Positions 1-12,738 of a stretch of DNA of 64,000 nucleotides are shown in pieces. A model generated the notes under the pieces. It saw only the letters and a list, made by a program, of their open reading frames with translations, searched no databases and was not told the origin of the DNA. The stretch spans positions 17,284 to 81,283 of the forward strand of contig MVBO01000023.1 of NCBI GenBank assembly GCA_002261195.1. Direction: 5' to 3'. This DNA is from Bifiguratus adelaidae (lineage: Eukaryota; Mucoromycota; Endogonomycetes; Endogonales). The translations under genes were made by a program, and so were the position numbers. The stretch's first letter is position 1. Each line of letters starts with the position of its first letter.

Positions 1-90
1 TTTCGGGAATTTCACTCTTCTTGTCCTTCGTCTTCTCTTGGCGCTCTTTTGTCGCTTGTTGTCCAGTCAACGCGCTTGCTTGCCGATATC

Positions 91-1273
91 ATGGACATGT
101 CAGAAGTGCATGCACTGGACAGGGCATGTTACAATCGTACACTTACCTTTAAACCGCGCAACAACCAACTGCCAAGAAAGATGGGATATTCCGATATTGG
201 TGACCTGGAAGGCACGCCCCTACTGGTGTTGATCGGTCTAGGGTAACGTTAATCATACTGTACGTATGCCTGTGTACTGACAGCTGCTTTATAGAGGTAC
301 ACGACTGGTGGTTGCGTTGTTTGAAGACATTGCTATAAAGTACAAGTTGAGGCTGATAACGCCTGAACGGCCTGGCTACGGTTTATCGGATAAGCTCGCG
401 TCTCTGGAGGTCAATGAGATGGCAGAATGGGGAGGTGTGTCGCGGTACGCCGCGCGTCTATGCAATATCTTACTAACTTTTACCAGAGATTGTGCTTCAG
501 TTAATGGATAGTCTCAACATTTCCAAATTTGGCGTGTTTGGACAATCACTCGGAACAGTTTACGCTCTTTCGGTTTCCCAACAGATACCGCCTGAGCGTC
601 TCATTACGCCAATCGTACTGATATCGCCTTGGGTCTCGACGACCGCAACGCGAACATTTGGCTGGGCACGCGCATTGCCTGTTTCGGTGGTTAGATGTTG
701 CCTGGAAGGATTTTTCGCGATGATGCCAGCTCTTAATGCTCTGGGAACGAGCTTCAGCGTTGTGTCACGAGCACTTCGATTAGGCAATCCCGAAAAAGCC
801 AAGGAAGAAGCCAAGGAAGAAAATCTGGAGGACGAGCTGAAACTTTATATTGAAAATCCAGATGAATATTGGGGAAGGAAGAAGAAACACGACATCGGCC
901 ACCACAAATTTGAGCTGAATCAAGCCATAGAGGTTGGTGTAATTGTCGCAATGTCGCGGTTACGAAGCTGACTGACAATCTGGTCTAGAAACGACAAGAC
1001 GGTCAACTTATAGACGGTTGCGTCACTGATATCCTCGTATCGCTCGAGAAGGGACCACCCTGGGATGTCGAGTACGCCAAATGTCCATACCCTGTCATTG
1101 TGTATTATGGCGAAAAAGACGGACTGGTTCCAGAGAAATCGATAGAATGGATGCAAAAGACCATGAAGGATTGTACGGTGAAATGGATTCCAAATAGCGA
1201 TCATGCAATGGTCATGAAATGTATGCTGATGGAAACCATTTTTATGGACTATACAAGGACGCCGTATGCCTAG
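91..1273 (+). CDS. alpha/beta hydrolase fold protein
   Basis: Four exons (91-242, 295-434, 487-932, 989-1273) join in frame to 340 residues; introns are 52-56 bases with GT-AG ends. The serine-hydrolase elbow GQSLG puts the nucleophile at Ser118. The C-terminal part has YYGEKDGLVP, where the acid residue would lie, and NSDHAMV, where the catalytic His would lie. The early stretch RPGYGLSD after a GG oxyanion-type turn is typical of the AB_hydrolase_1 family. No signal peptide or membrane segment is visible, so a soluble enzyme is likely. The substrate cannot be read from sequence. The ATG at 91 is the first in the frame; the frame is open to the window edge, so an upstream exon or earlier start is possible. 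Confidence 0.8.
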
Positions 1274-1532
1274 ATGACCAGCTTATCTCAATGTATAGAA
1301 GGGTTATACCTAAATATTGTGTGCAAGTATTCGTCATTTAGCAAGCAGTTACACTTGAAATGAACGTGTATAAGCCAAAATGCGCCGTTGTCCAAATAAC
1401 CGATCGATAAAGTGCGCTTGGAATAATATGCCGAATACTTCCAACGATCACTTGACCCAGCACCTAATTTTATCACGTGATAATGATGTATATGCAACAT
1501 AGATATACCGTGGCCGTAAAACTTTTAACGAA

Positions 1533-1603
1533 TTCCCGTTAGTCAAGTGGTTATGATATTCGGCTTTCACCCGAAAGGCCCGGGTTCAATTCCCGGACGG
1601 GAA
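1533..1603 (+). tRNA. tRNA-Glu (anticodon TTC)
   Basis: A complete 71-base cloverleaf without intron. The 7-bp acceptor stem TTCCCGT/ACGGGAA pairs perfectly. The D arm has the GTC/GAT stem. The anticodon stem TTCGG/CCGAA encloses the loop CTTTCAC with anticodon TTC at 1566-1568. The T arm is CCGGG-TTCAATT-CCCGG. A T run at 1606-1611 is the expected RNA polymerase III terminator. B box (GGTTCAATTCC) and A box are internal. CCA is not encoded, as usual in eukaryotes. Confidence 0.96.
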
Positions 1604-1611
1604 ACTTTTTT

Positions 1612-1849
1612 ATGCTGGCTACGTGTCTGTTTCCAATGCAGCTTAGATCGACGAGTCCACCATGCAAACAGTTTATCCTGGCGATAGACCATAAAGACGT
1701 ATCCTCATCCATCCAAAATAGAGCAGAAAATCCAAATTCCACAAAAATTTCATTTTCACCTCCTCGTGGTATTTAAGAAGACTCCCGATGCGCGCAAGGT
1801 TGCATTTCCTTTAAGCACTGAAAGAGCTGGGTGATGCATTTGTGCTGAG
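1612..1849. other. short intergenic stretch before makorin gene
   Basis: Between the tRNA terminator and the makorin start no coding potential stands out on either strand. It presumably holds the makorin promoter and leader. Confidence 0.5.
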
Positions 1850-4226
1850 ATGAACAGATCCAGCAGCCACAATAGCTTGCATTCGCTGGATGCAAGCTTT
1901 GGAGGGTCACCGAAGACAGGTATGTTTACATCAGCCGGTGCCGGGTCTGCGTTTGGAGCTAATGCGATGGTCCAGCAACACCGAACGTATCGCATATACC
2001 GTGCAAATTCTTCAGACAAGGGATGTGTACGGCAGGCGCAAGCTGTATTTTCTCACATAGTGTGGATACCTCAACAACCGCCAGTGTTTGCAAATACTAT
2101 CTAAAAGGCAACTGCAAGTTTGGCAACAAGTGTGCTTTGCTACATGTATCGCTTGTTGGACCAAAGACTACGAACAGACAGTTCAATGAGAGCTCCACGC
2201 GGTTAGAACCCAAAATTCCACAACAAGTATCACTATCATCGCGCACCGTACATCAACCAGACGCTTCGACATCTGCGAGATCAGCCGATGCTCAAGCTTC
2301 CGCTTCACTTCACTCACAAGAAGGTGTAGAAAGTGGTCCGGTGTCGCAGGCAATCGCGACTCCCGATCTCCCGACAACGACTATCCACCCTTTGCAGAAC
2401 GGCAATTCACTTTCGACACGCGAATCCCATCCTTTCGAGCGCAAGCAGTCTTATGAATCTCCCTGGGATATAGTAGGACAGAAATCTCGAACGTTATCCT
2501 CTGCTTCGAGTTCATCCACCGAGGACAGCGCGTCTCGCCACCGATCCTTCAAAGACATATTTCCAACCTCAACGACGGCAAAATCACCGACGCAGAATTC
2601 TTTCGGAGCGGGTGCGCTCCTGGGATCTCTAGAAAACTACGCTCGTTTTAATACTTTGAACAACCATGCCGCCATTGCAAACGATATAGCCGATGGCGAC
2701 GACGATGGTGAGATACCGGCTGAAGCCGGCGGGATGAATTTCGATGCCCTTCTTGAAGATGATGTTGAGTTGGATGATGCTTTCCTTCCATCATCCTTGA
2801 ACGACATCCTCACCTCCACCGCGCAAAGGAGCGTAAGCGAGCCATTGGAGGACTTGCAGTCGCCAATACCGCAATCCAAGTTTCCCCCGACAGGTCACGA
2901 CACGTCGATGCCTAATAACAGCAGCACGGAAGACGACCAATCTCCTGAACCACAGAATGTTCTGGGAACATTCGGTAGACTAAGTCTTGTGAATTCCTCG
3001 AAGCTCAGTGAGCCACCCGCTTCTCGCTTCCAAGTCTCCGCATACGCTTCGCAACGATTGAACAAGGCGTACGAAGCGCAAAAGAATGCTGTCGCGCAGA
3101 AAAATGCATTGAACACCGCTTACGCTTCAGAAGACGACCCCAGCTTCTACATGGATCAGGTTGGAGAAAATATGCACACCCAGGAAAATCACCGCTCAAC
3201 ATTTCGACCACTACTCTACCGGATTCCGTTGTCCGAAGATCTGGAGTCCGCTGATATCGGTCCGTCTCGACATTCCTACTCAACGATGACAAAAGTCGGC
3301 ATACAACAATCCGAAGATGAAGTCGCGCATGAGAAATATATCGAAAAAATGAGCAAAGAACCGGTGAGTATACCCCTCAAGTTACCTCGAGTGATCATGG
3401 TTAAACGTTATATCTCTGTAGCTTTGCATTTACGCAAAAGCTGGTAACTGTCGATTTGGCGACTACTGTCAAAACCTGCATGGCTTGCCTTGCCCGTCCT
3501 GCACGAAGCTCGTCCTGCATCCATTTCGTTCAGCCGAGGAACATGAAGGTAGGTTACTCATGATGTATTGCATCAAGACTGACACACGCCCGCAGAGCAC
3601 ATAAAAGAGTGTAACGAGCGCATGGCCAAGCTATCAAGTATTAACCAGGCCGAGATCGAATGCGGTATTTGCATGGAGAAGGTGCTTTCAAAGCCTGATC
3701 CTCGTTTCGGCCTTTTGAGTAAGTCTTTGGCGGCGCGATGCGCGTCGACGATATCTGACTTTATCTCCTCACAGATTGTGATCATCCATTTTGCCTCCAA
3801 TGTATTCGATCCTGGCGCGCAAATCATACCCTGGACAATATCGTCGTTCGATCTTGTCCCGTGTGCCGTATCGTCACACATTTTGCAACGCCTAGCACTG
3901 TATGGATCACGGATAAGGAAGAGAAGGCAAAGGTGATTGAGGAATATAAGGCGAAACTAGGGTGGGTACCCAATCTATCTGCTCTTTTGCTTTTCACTGA
4001 CGTTCCGATTCTCAGCACGATCCAATGCAAACATTATGCGAATGGAGAGGGCCAATGCCCCTTTGGCACATCCTGCTTTTACGCGCACATCAACAAGGAT
4101 GGTACACGGCAAGATGTGAAACTAAGAACAGTCGTTGGCGATGACGAGATCCGAGTGCTAAGCACGGTGAGATTATCTGATTTCTTAGATTTCGAAGAAG
4201 CAAGCAGAAGAAGTAGGCATTCATGA
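1850..4226 (+). CDS. makorin-like CCCH/RING E3 ubiquitin ligase
   Basis: Six exons (1850-1919, 1976-3363, 3422-3548, 3596-3718, 3775-3961, 4016-4226) give 701 residues in a continuous frame. Domains in order: two N-terminal CCCH fingers of C-x7-C-x5-C-x3-H spacing (CKFFRQGMCTAGASC-x3-H, then CKYYLKGNCKFGNKC-x3-H); a long acidic, Ser-rich disordered region of about 370 residues; a third CCCH finger; a Cys-His patch (LPCPSC...H...ECNE) of makorin type; a C3HC4 RING (CGICMEKV, NCDHPFCLQCIRSW, CPVC); and a last CCCH finger (C-x8-C-x5-C-x3-H). This order is the makorin signature: RNA-binding fingers coupled to a ubiquitin ligase. The second exon starts a new frame, and the first intron (1920-1975) is needed to link it to the ATG at 1850. 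Confidence 0.88.
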
Positions 4227-4336
4227 CAGATGCTATAGCAAAATCAAAACAAAAAAACACCTTAAACGCGTAACTTTTTACCTTGTGCCTTTGCCGCGTC
4301 AGGAGTTGGCTGAATCTACATCCCAAAAAGGATGGA

Positions 4337-5514
4337 ATGATCGCCTTACTTGGCGATGTTCAAGTGGTAAGCCTTCTATTCGTGGCTGAACAGCAGAGTC
4401 ACCGAGCGTATAGGGTCGCGTCTTCAACCACGTCTTGTCACCAACGCGCAACACAAGCGATGCTGGCATAACGAACGAACGTTTTCGAGCGCTATTCCCC
4501 AACCTTTCAACTGACGTCTTTGGTACGACACGTCCACTGTTGCAAGACTGTAGTCCAGTCATTGCGAATCTGGAATGTAGTGTCGGAGACGGCCCACTGA
4601 ACGACGCGTATGTGCACGTTGCAAACGCCAAGAATATGAATGCCTTGCGGGGCGTGGTAGATATATGTTGTCTTGCCAACAATCATAGTCTTGATGCGGA
4701 TACCCGAGGTTTGAAGGCAACGTTGACCGCACTATACGGTAACGGTATCAAGTGGACGGGTGTGGGCAAGGATGACAACCAAGCGAGGCAACCTGCTTTT
4801 TTCTTGACTCCAGATGGTCTGCGAATGCTCGTATTTGCCTATGCGGATCATCTTGCCGAGTGGGCGGCACGCCCTGGGCAACCGGGCATCAATTACTTTG
4901 ATGTGGATCATTTCAAGATGGAAGAAGGAGGCAATCCAAATCGTCATCAAGTGGAGAGCATACATGCCATCAAGGCCAACGTGGACAAATGGCGTACGAA
5001 GTTTCGGCCGGATGTCATCATTTTCTCCATGCATTGGGGAAAAAACTTTCAGTGGCATTCATCAGAGACCTTTGAAGCATTTGCGCGCGCGGTTGTTTCC
5101 ATTTGCGAGATTGATGTCTTTTTCGGTCATTCGACACACCATATACAAGGAATAGAAGTCTTTGAAGGAAGACCTATCATATATGGGGCTGGGGACGCAT
5201 TATCAGACTACGACTTGTATCAGACAATCTTGAACGAGCGTGGTTCCGGAGAACATGAATTTGATTACAAGCCTTTCATTGAGTATCGAAGTCATCTCGG
5301 TTTCATTTACGTTTTGCATCATGACAAGACGGATGGTGGAGTCAGGCTCAGCAAGCTAGAATGTGTACCCTTTTCAACACGGTTAGGACAAATGTACCGA
5401 TTAGATGAAGCGGAGGAAAGTTGCGAATGGCTGTATGCCAAGATGCAATCGTTGGGTGCAAGATATGGTACACGGTTCGAACGCTGTAAGAATACATTGC
5501 AAGTTTGTCTATAA
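4337..5514 (+). CDS. CapA-like (PGA_cap) metallophosphoesterase-fold protein
   Basis: Two exons (4337-4366 and 4414-5514) joined over a 47-base intron give 376 residues starting MIALLGDVQVGRVFN, the first metal-binding strand (GDV-x-x-GR) of the CapA family. Later family motifs are NLECSV, LANNHSLD, FSMHWGKNF, GHSTHHIQG and YGAGDALSDYD. In bacteria CapA serves poly-gamma-glutamate capsule attachment; fungal homologues are common but uncharacterised, so the substrate here is unknown. No signal peptide. The intron falls inside the first motif, so the gene is adapted to splicing rather than recent bacterial DNA. Its stop lies 41 bases from the stop of the convergent exportin-5 gene. Confidence 0.8.
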
Positions 5515-5555
5515 ATTGTTGGCTGGGGTATCTAGCAAAACAACTATGCATGCAC

Positions 5556-8500
5556 TCAATCATCAAACAAGTCTGGTAGACCTTCTCCTTCTTCTTCCTT
5601 GTTCGGGTCTTCATGTCGTTTAATGGCAGCTTTCACGGAAGTATCTGGTATATATGACTGCTGCTTGCGATACCATTGACCTTTTGAAACGCCAATAATG
5701 TCTTGTAATAATTGCTTTGTAAGGGCTCGCTGCTGCTTTTCTTTGCTGGTGGAAAATGAATTCTCAAAAGTCTCTAGTTTGGACGGCGACATGTTGGGCA
5801 ATTTTGCGAAAAGGTGTAGCGGTGTATCGATGAGAGGGCGGAAGGCGATATAGATCTCTGTGATGAGTAAGAGTAATCTATCTTGATCTTCTTCATGATA
5901 GCTGTCGTGCAGAGCCTCGAGTGCTGCAGTGAGGACTCTCTGCGCCATGAAATCGTACAATAAGGGTCTTTGCGCAATCGGTTGCATCAATTTCAGAGCT
6001 ACGTTGATTGCTCTTTGACATGTTGACGAGTCCTTGACCGTGATGAGCTGCGTTAAAGTTGTGCAAACGGATGTTGCAATATTGGCGTCATCAAGGAGAA
6101 ATGCTTGTAACACCTTATTCTTCTCTTGACTTGCCTCGCCCGGAGCGAAAATTTGGACCATGAACTCTACCAAAGCCCTACTTGCATCGCGAAGGATTTT
6201 TTCGGTCACAATGTCGTCGACATCCACATTTTCGTCAGCCCCATGCGGAAAGTTGTCTTGCTCTTCTTCAGACGAGGACATTTTGAGGCCGGCCGCAATT
6301 AAAGTGTCCCAGTCTGTCGCCAGTTTACGATTCAAGAATCCAAGGAATTCAGGGAAGAATTGCGGTAAGAAAGATTGGAGATATTCGCCGGGACAGTTCA
6401 GGACAAGCGGACGAACGACAAGAGAAATTAATAGTTTCCAGTGCCGATTCTCGATAACCTCGGCTTCACAGAAGAGGGACGCCTGGAGGTTGTCGAGTAA
6501 CCCGGGGATTGAATAGTAAGTGGTCCCCAGTCGAGAAAGGTTACCAACAAGTTGATAACTAAATGCGAGTTAGCCAAATCACCATGATGTCGTGTCAACA
6601 AACCTCTCTTCTCTCGCTGAAGCCAAGTAGGAGCGCAAAGAATTGATTTCATCCGTATAATTTCGAGTCTGCAGACGCGAAACTTTGCTTTTCTGGCCTT
6701 TGCCTAACATTCTCTTAGCGAACGGCATAATGTCATTGTACGAGAAGTATTTACCGATGATGAAGGCCCTTTCTGAATCGCTGATGTGTAAGACGGCTTC
6801 GAGCGGCTGGGGAAACTGTTGTCTGACTGGAGTGCTCCACAAACAATGCAATGCTCTGCGAGCTATTAGTGTTCCTCATTCGAAGCGGACATGTGGCCTC
6901 CCTAACATACCTTGTGAACATCAAAGTATTTGGCAGTATCGAAGCAAGATATGGTTGCCAGAATGTCGCAATTCTGGTGTCAGCCATTCCGATGTCCTAG
7001 ACATTGCTTGTCATTTTAGAACGCAAGGGATGGCACTTACGATCATCCTCTTGTACATTGTATGTAGTGCCGACTCACATCGAAGCAGCTAGCGGGACGT
7101 TGAATGTTATGCAAGTACGTCATCCGTACAGTCATACCTCTTGACGTTTCTGTCGTGACTGATTCAGCTCTTCGGACTCCTGCTTGGTCAGATCTGGGTC
7201 AGCGATACCTTGCGAATCTCGCCTCTGACCTACAGCTGACTATCAGCGCAAATGGAAGGCAACGTTACGACTTTGTACTAACCGGCCAACATCAAGAATG
7301 ATATACCAATGACTTGCTGAAAGGCGCTTTGTGACGCTAGATAATTGCTGATATGTTCGGAAGCCCAAGCTGCGACAAGCGGCTCTACGATGGATGAAAA
7401 TATTTCTCGCTGCTTGATCTCATCCGTATCAGACCCAAGGCTGAGTAACAAATCTGTTAGCGACGAGCTCAGAAAACGTTCATGCTCACCCTATTGTTAA
7501 CATAAATTCTAGTAAAACAGTCCGCTCCGGCCCTTTGAGAGCAAATTGGTTCATGATATTGCCAACGGCAGCTGCGATCTCATTGTACGTCGGCTATTGA
7601 GAACGCGACAACTCAGCACGTACTTCCTGGTACATATTACCCACCATAAGTTGATTGGGAATTTTCATGGCAAGTTTCACCAATGTTTGCATCGCCTTCA
7701 ACCTGGTTTCACTCCGCACGGACGTTGCTGAATCGCCATCTTCAGGAGACGAAAAAGTTGCCGTCAGAATGTTAAAAACTTTTTCCAGTATGCTGAATGT
7801 CGACCGCGGATACACGCGAATGATATCAGCTGATGAAGATACTATGTTCAGTAGAGACTTCCGCAGATTCATATCCTATGAAAAGATGTCAGTTGACCAT
7901 GTCTTTCAAGGTGTAAGGATGTACCGATGAATCGTCGGAAAGCATTCTGATGATGAACGAGTCCACGTTAAAGAGATCTTGCTCAGTGGCTTTTGACTGG
8001 GGCAACAATGTTAGCAGGTGCGCAGATAACTGGGAGCAGTACTCACATCCTGTCCCAAGCTTGAGCCAATTCCAAGCAATAGAGCCTCTGATACACCAAT
8101 CTGTACATCCAGGATGCGCAGAAGGCGTTCTGATGACCCTATAGGACATACGCCGGAGGATGTGAGGTTATGAACTTTTTCATTCAGCTATTGACCAATT
8201 TACCTGAAGCTTTCAACTCCAAGACAAGTGAAGCCATGCTTTTTTCAATTTGGGGAGACAAATAATAGAAACTGTCGAATGGCTGCGTGAAAGGATTAGT
8301 CCACGATGTTTACATAGCCCTCATTCTAGTGTTCTTACCCTCGTTTTTGCGATCAACCTAAGCAACTCGATGATTCTTTGCCGACAATTTCCCACAAAAG
8401 TTTTCATGTCATCTGCTATACCGCTAAAATCTAGGTCCAGATATTCCATCGCAGGGCTGTTATCGCTTTCTCGGTATTGATACTGCAACAAATGTTAATA

Positions 8501-10304
8501 CGGAAAAGAACAAGATGTAATGTAACTTGCCTCCAATAGCTTTTGGGAGCACCAGTCTAGTAGACGAGGAATACTGGATGCGAATGCATTCGTCTAAAAT
8601 CACCGTCAGACAACGAAATTTTTCGATGCTATAATTGGCCTACTATGTGCACAAATTCATGACGAAGGCCACTTTGCCAGAATTCGATTGTGGCAGAGGA
8701 AACATGATAAGAAGGGTGCGATCCAACAACGAAGAGTAGGTCAAGATATTTGGCGAATTGCTGCGGTACGAGAGAGATGTTACGCTTGAAGCAAATCTGG
8801 CTAACGCCCAATGTGACAATGCTCTGTGTGAATAAGAGCTGTTGGCATTATTTTTCGCTTGACCTATCAGCCTGGCTTACTTGGGCAAGCTTCTGAACGA
8901 ATTGATATCCTTCTTCGTCCGCTGCATTCAAATCGTTCTTGGCTTTTTGGAAAGCTGCGAAGATAACATCAAGGCCTCCATGATCCAAGACAGGCCATAT
9001 GAGCGCTGCACGGTCGTCATAGGATGTGAAATTACGGTTGAATAGGATGAGAAGGCATTCTACAGCAGCCTACAAAACGGAAAGGTTGAGAATATCAGTT
9101 AAGTGTAAGCTGCTCCTTACCGTCCGAACGCTCAAGCTCTCAACCAGTAACGCGTTACATATCACAGGCAACAAGTTCGCTTCAACAATCGCTCTTTATA
9201 ATGTTAGCAATCTGCTATGCGAAGAGACGCCTATTGACTTCTTACTTGGGTATAATCCAGTCCATATGAGCTGATAGCGTTCTCAGTAACGCAACAGACA
9301 AAGCTTCGCTGTTGGGCTAAGGTATAGGTAGAATTAGCCGGCATGCTCAAGCATTCAGTTGGACATACATCGGCACCAGTAGACTCCAAGCTATGACGCA
9401 GGGACGCGGTCCACCTCTGCATCCACCCAGGGTTGCCCTGTTCACCTCTCATGTTGACAAAGTCATTCTCGCTGTCCAGTTTGACACCTTCGGGATATTG
9501 TATTTGAAGAACGTTGTCGCTGACTAACACGCAAAATAGCGCGCGTTGAAGCTCCTTCTTCCTCACAGCTGCAACCATGTCCTCGTATATGAAGATGTCC
9601 TCGGCAAGACCGCGATAGACCATGAGAATAAGCTCCCGTACACCCGGCTATGTATATCATTATAAAATGGATGTGCTGTGTATCGTTCGTAAACTTACGT
9701 TGGTTTCGTACAATTGCTGCAGATGTCTATCCATGTCAGGCCACCGCACAGGCCATTCGCGTTTGACCACTTCGACAAATAATCGAGCTACCTTTTCCTT
9801 GACGAACCGTTTTTCAACGGACATCTCCTTTGTGCCCTAATCATTCGAAAAGTCAGCACATAACATGGTGTATAGCATTTTTGACGTACGTTTGCCAACA
9901 AATCTGACACATAGCCTTTCATTATTTCGCGCTCTTGATCTCCATACAAGCCGTCTCCCCAATGAAAGCGAACTGCCTCTTCCAAAAGACCCAATCCAAA
10001 ATGCCTGACAATGTCATTATAGCCATGTTTTGCCAAGGCTAAATCATGCCCATAAATGGGACACCGAGGATCCTTTTTCAGAGACTCGCAATACTATTTC
10101 GAGTCAGTTCACATGTCAGGCTTCCTGCCGTTCTCACCTCTTGCGCAGCCTGGCGATCTTGATCGGAAGAGACAGGATTGTAAATGACATCAAGAGCGTT
10201 CAGAACATTGCTTACAACTACATGAAGGGAGCATAAAGCATAAGCCTCGTCCAATATCCCTTCTCGGGGCCAGCATCGCCATAACACTTACCCTCTTGCT
10301 GCAT
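5556..10304 (-). CDS. XPO5: exportin-5 / Msn5-type karyopherin
   Basis: A long minus-strand gene cut by many short introns (about twenty by eye). Its first codons are at 10304-10292, joined over a 74-base intron (10218-10291) to exon 10138-10217, then to an exon starting at 10093. The N-terminal part reads CPIYGHDLALAKHGYND then IVRHFGLGLLEEAV, close to animal exportin-5, followed by KREWPVRWPDMDRHLQQL and RGLAEDIFIYE, the IBN_N and Xpo1 regions of exportin-5. The rest is alpha-helical HEAT-like sequence ending in an acidic tail (last exon 5556-6335 region, EEEGEGLPDLFDD). Exportin-5/Msn5 carries phosphoproteins or structured RNA out of the nucleus with RanGTP. Not every exon edge was fixed. 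Confidence 0.85.
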
Positions 10305-10781
10305 GAGTCTTGCTGCCGCGACACCTCAACACCTGAACAAAAGTCTGTCTTAAAAAGGAAGTTCCAACTTTTTTGCCATTCTACGCGCAAGTGCAAATTT
10401 GCGCTTGCGCCCGTCCGGTGTAGTGTGAGACAAAGAGGACAAAGTAACCATTGTGCGGCTGTGACATGCGGCTAGTTTAAGAGGAGGCTAGACAAAGATA
10501 TCATTCTAGTCGATTTTAAAAATATTCAACAAAGTCAAATAGCAGTTACTGCATGCCAATTGATGAGAGGCACCAAGGTGTATCAAGAGCTGATTGACAT
10601 CAGCCAGCCGCTTACCGGTTGAGTTCAGATTCAAGACCTTTCGTAAGCGAGAACGCCATCTCTGAGGTTTTAGACATCCTTCCTGCCTTGGCGATGCGTC
10701 TCCCGCGGCCACTAGCCAAGAAGTCTAAAAAAGGAAGTCAGCGCATTACCAAGCCATTTTGCGCGCCTCTTACTGCCGACA
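10305..10781. promoter_or_regulatory. divergent promoter region between XPO5 and DnaJ genes
   Basis: 477 bases between the start codons of two divergent genes. No convincing additional gene is seen. Open frames here on both strands are short and lack recognisable motifs. It must contain both promoters and leaders. Confidence 0.5.
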
Positions 10782-12109
10782 ATGCCGCAATTGGGCACTG
10801 ACGACAAGCCCATCGACACGAGCTACTATGAGCTGCTCGGTGTTCAGATAAACGCTGATGAGAAGCAAATCAAGAAGCAATACCGGGTCATGGCTATTGT
10901 ACGTCAAGTGGAACGGAGCTGAAACGGAACTGACACATTTGCATGCACAGAAATACCATCCGGATAAATGCAGGGAGCCAGATGCTGAAGAAAAGGTGCG
11001 CGTCCCATGCATTGCTAAGAGACTAAGGCCTTTGATAGTTTAAAGAGATATCGGAAGCATATCAGATTTTGAGCGATCCACAATTGCGTTCTGCGTACAA
11101 CAAGTATGGCAAAGACAAGTCGCTCTCACCAGACGGTGGGTTTGGTATGTTTTTGGACCTTAATGCTCACAAAATCTGCTCGAAACTAAACTTGATGTGC
11201 ACATCTACAGCGGATCCTCAAGAATTTTTCCAACAAATGTTTGGTGGAGATGCATTTCGAGGTACGCTCAAGTGCATTTGACGCACAACGCTCAACCTCG
11301 GGAGCAGAGATTATCGGAGAACTGTCAATGGGGAGGGATATAATGGAAATGTCTGAAAGATATGAGGCTGAATCAGAGGAGAATCCAGATGGAAAGAAAC
11401 CAAATTCGCCAAGCATGCGACCGACAAAAGAACAAATTGCTACCAAAAAACAGTTTCAGGAAGAGCAAGTGGCCAAGCTGTCGGAAAATCTAATACATAA
11501 GCTCACACTATATACGAGCCTACCGGAGAATGCGGACAAGGAAGAGAAAGCACAGGCGGCGGCTGCTTTCCAAGAGCAAATTAAGGTGGAGGCGGAGAAA
11601 CTAAAGGAAGAATCCTACGGATTGGAACTTCTCCATGCTATCGGCAAAGTCTATTCCAACAAGGCAAAGGGCTATCTCGGTATCAAAGGAGGTGAACTAC
11701 CCAAAGTTTTTCAAAGTATCCGCGAAAAGCGCGCCATCATCAAGGGAATGTGGAGTACGGTCAAATCTGCTATGGATGTGCAACAAACAGCGATGATGAT
11801 GGAGAAAGCTGAGCAGCAAGGCCTGGACGCCGCCGAGCAATTAAAGCTTGAAGAGGAAGCAACGAACAAGGCTCTCAAAGTCATGTGGAACATGTCCCGA
11901 ATGGAAGTAGAAGGCACCCTAAGGCTCGTCAGTGACCGTGTGCTAGGTGACAAGTCCGTGTCATCCAGGATACGGTACCGTCGCGCAGAAGCTTTGCGTA
12001 TGGTTGGATACATATATACAGTAAGTCACATCTATTCCATCGAGCATCTCATCAACCATTTATATAGCGGACACAAGCGGATAAAGATGTGGTAGAAGTA
12101 ATGATGTAA
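10782..12109 (+). CDS. DnaJ (Hsp40) protein with DnaJ-X domain, Djp1/Caj1 type
   Basis: Six exons (10782-10898, 10951-10995, 11039-11144, 11211-11261, 11308-12020, 12068-12109) give 357 residues. The J domain starts at residue ~13 (DTSYYELLGV) and has the essential HPD in KYHPDK directly after the first intron, then EAYQILSDP. A short Gly-containing linker is followed by the DnaJ-X region (GELSMGRDIMEMSER; HAIGKVYSNKAKGYLG; GMWSTVKSAMDVQQT), as in yeast Djp1, Caj1 and Xdj-like co-chaperones that aid Hsp70, for example in peroxisomal import. No zinc-finger or CTD domains, so it is a type III J protein. The last exon is small and gives the tail RTQADKDVVEVMM. Confidence 0.88.
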
Positions 12110-12738
12110 TCTTAAGATTGTCCAACCTCTCCTCCATTGGCGAAAATTCAACCACCGCTAATTGTTCCTTTCACAGAATTTCTCAGAATACTTGATTGCG
12201 CCATATATGGAATGACCGATATTGCTTCTAATGACCTGTATGATGATAGTAGCCATAAAAGCGCATTCTATGCTATGGCATAGGTGGGCATTCAATCTTG
12301 TGCATATTTGTGTTCATGAGTGGCGTCTTCTTACCTTAGCTCAACACGAAACTTGTTCCTTCCGTACTTCATTCATTATCCTACGCGTCCTGATTGGCCC
12401 ATTCGAGCCTGCAGTGCCTGAAAATTTCTAAGGTAATTCATTAACGATCCACCCTCACCACCCTGTCTGCATCTGCATCTCACGGGTTTGGAGCTGCTAT
12501 AAGTAATCCAAGCTTGGACAGAGAGGTTGCTACAGAGTCTGCGTAGGATACTCGACGACTCTCGAGAAGAAGACGGGCTATTGCAGTATACATCCGTGCG
12601 CCTCGTGGGCTGTGTCAATGCTGGAGATTGCTCATCGACAGATTACGCTTTCGATCCCGCAGACTTCGGTACTCCAACTGGAATCCACATTGATATTCAG
12701 CTTTTGAAACGTACGTTTGTACATCTGCATACATTGGC
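12110..12738. other. intergenic region upstream of zinc-finger regulator
   Basis: 629 bases with no supported gene. Several short open frames exist on both strands but lack family motifs or splice-consistent extensions. It likely holds the 3' end of the DnaJ transcript and the promoter/leader of the long zinc-finger gene. Confidence 0.45.

Noticed and set aside
10619-10655. Possible heat-shock element before the DnaJ gene
   Set aside because: TTC and GAA units are present but not in the 5-base spacing of an HSE.
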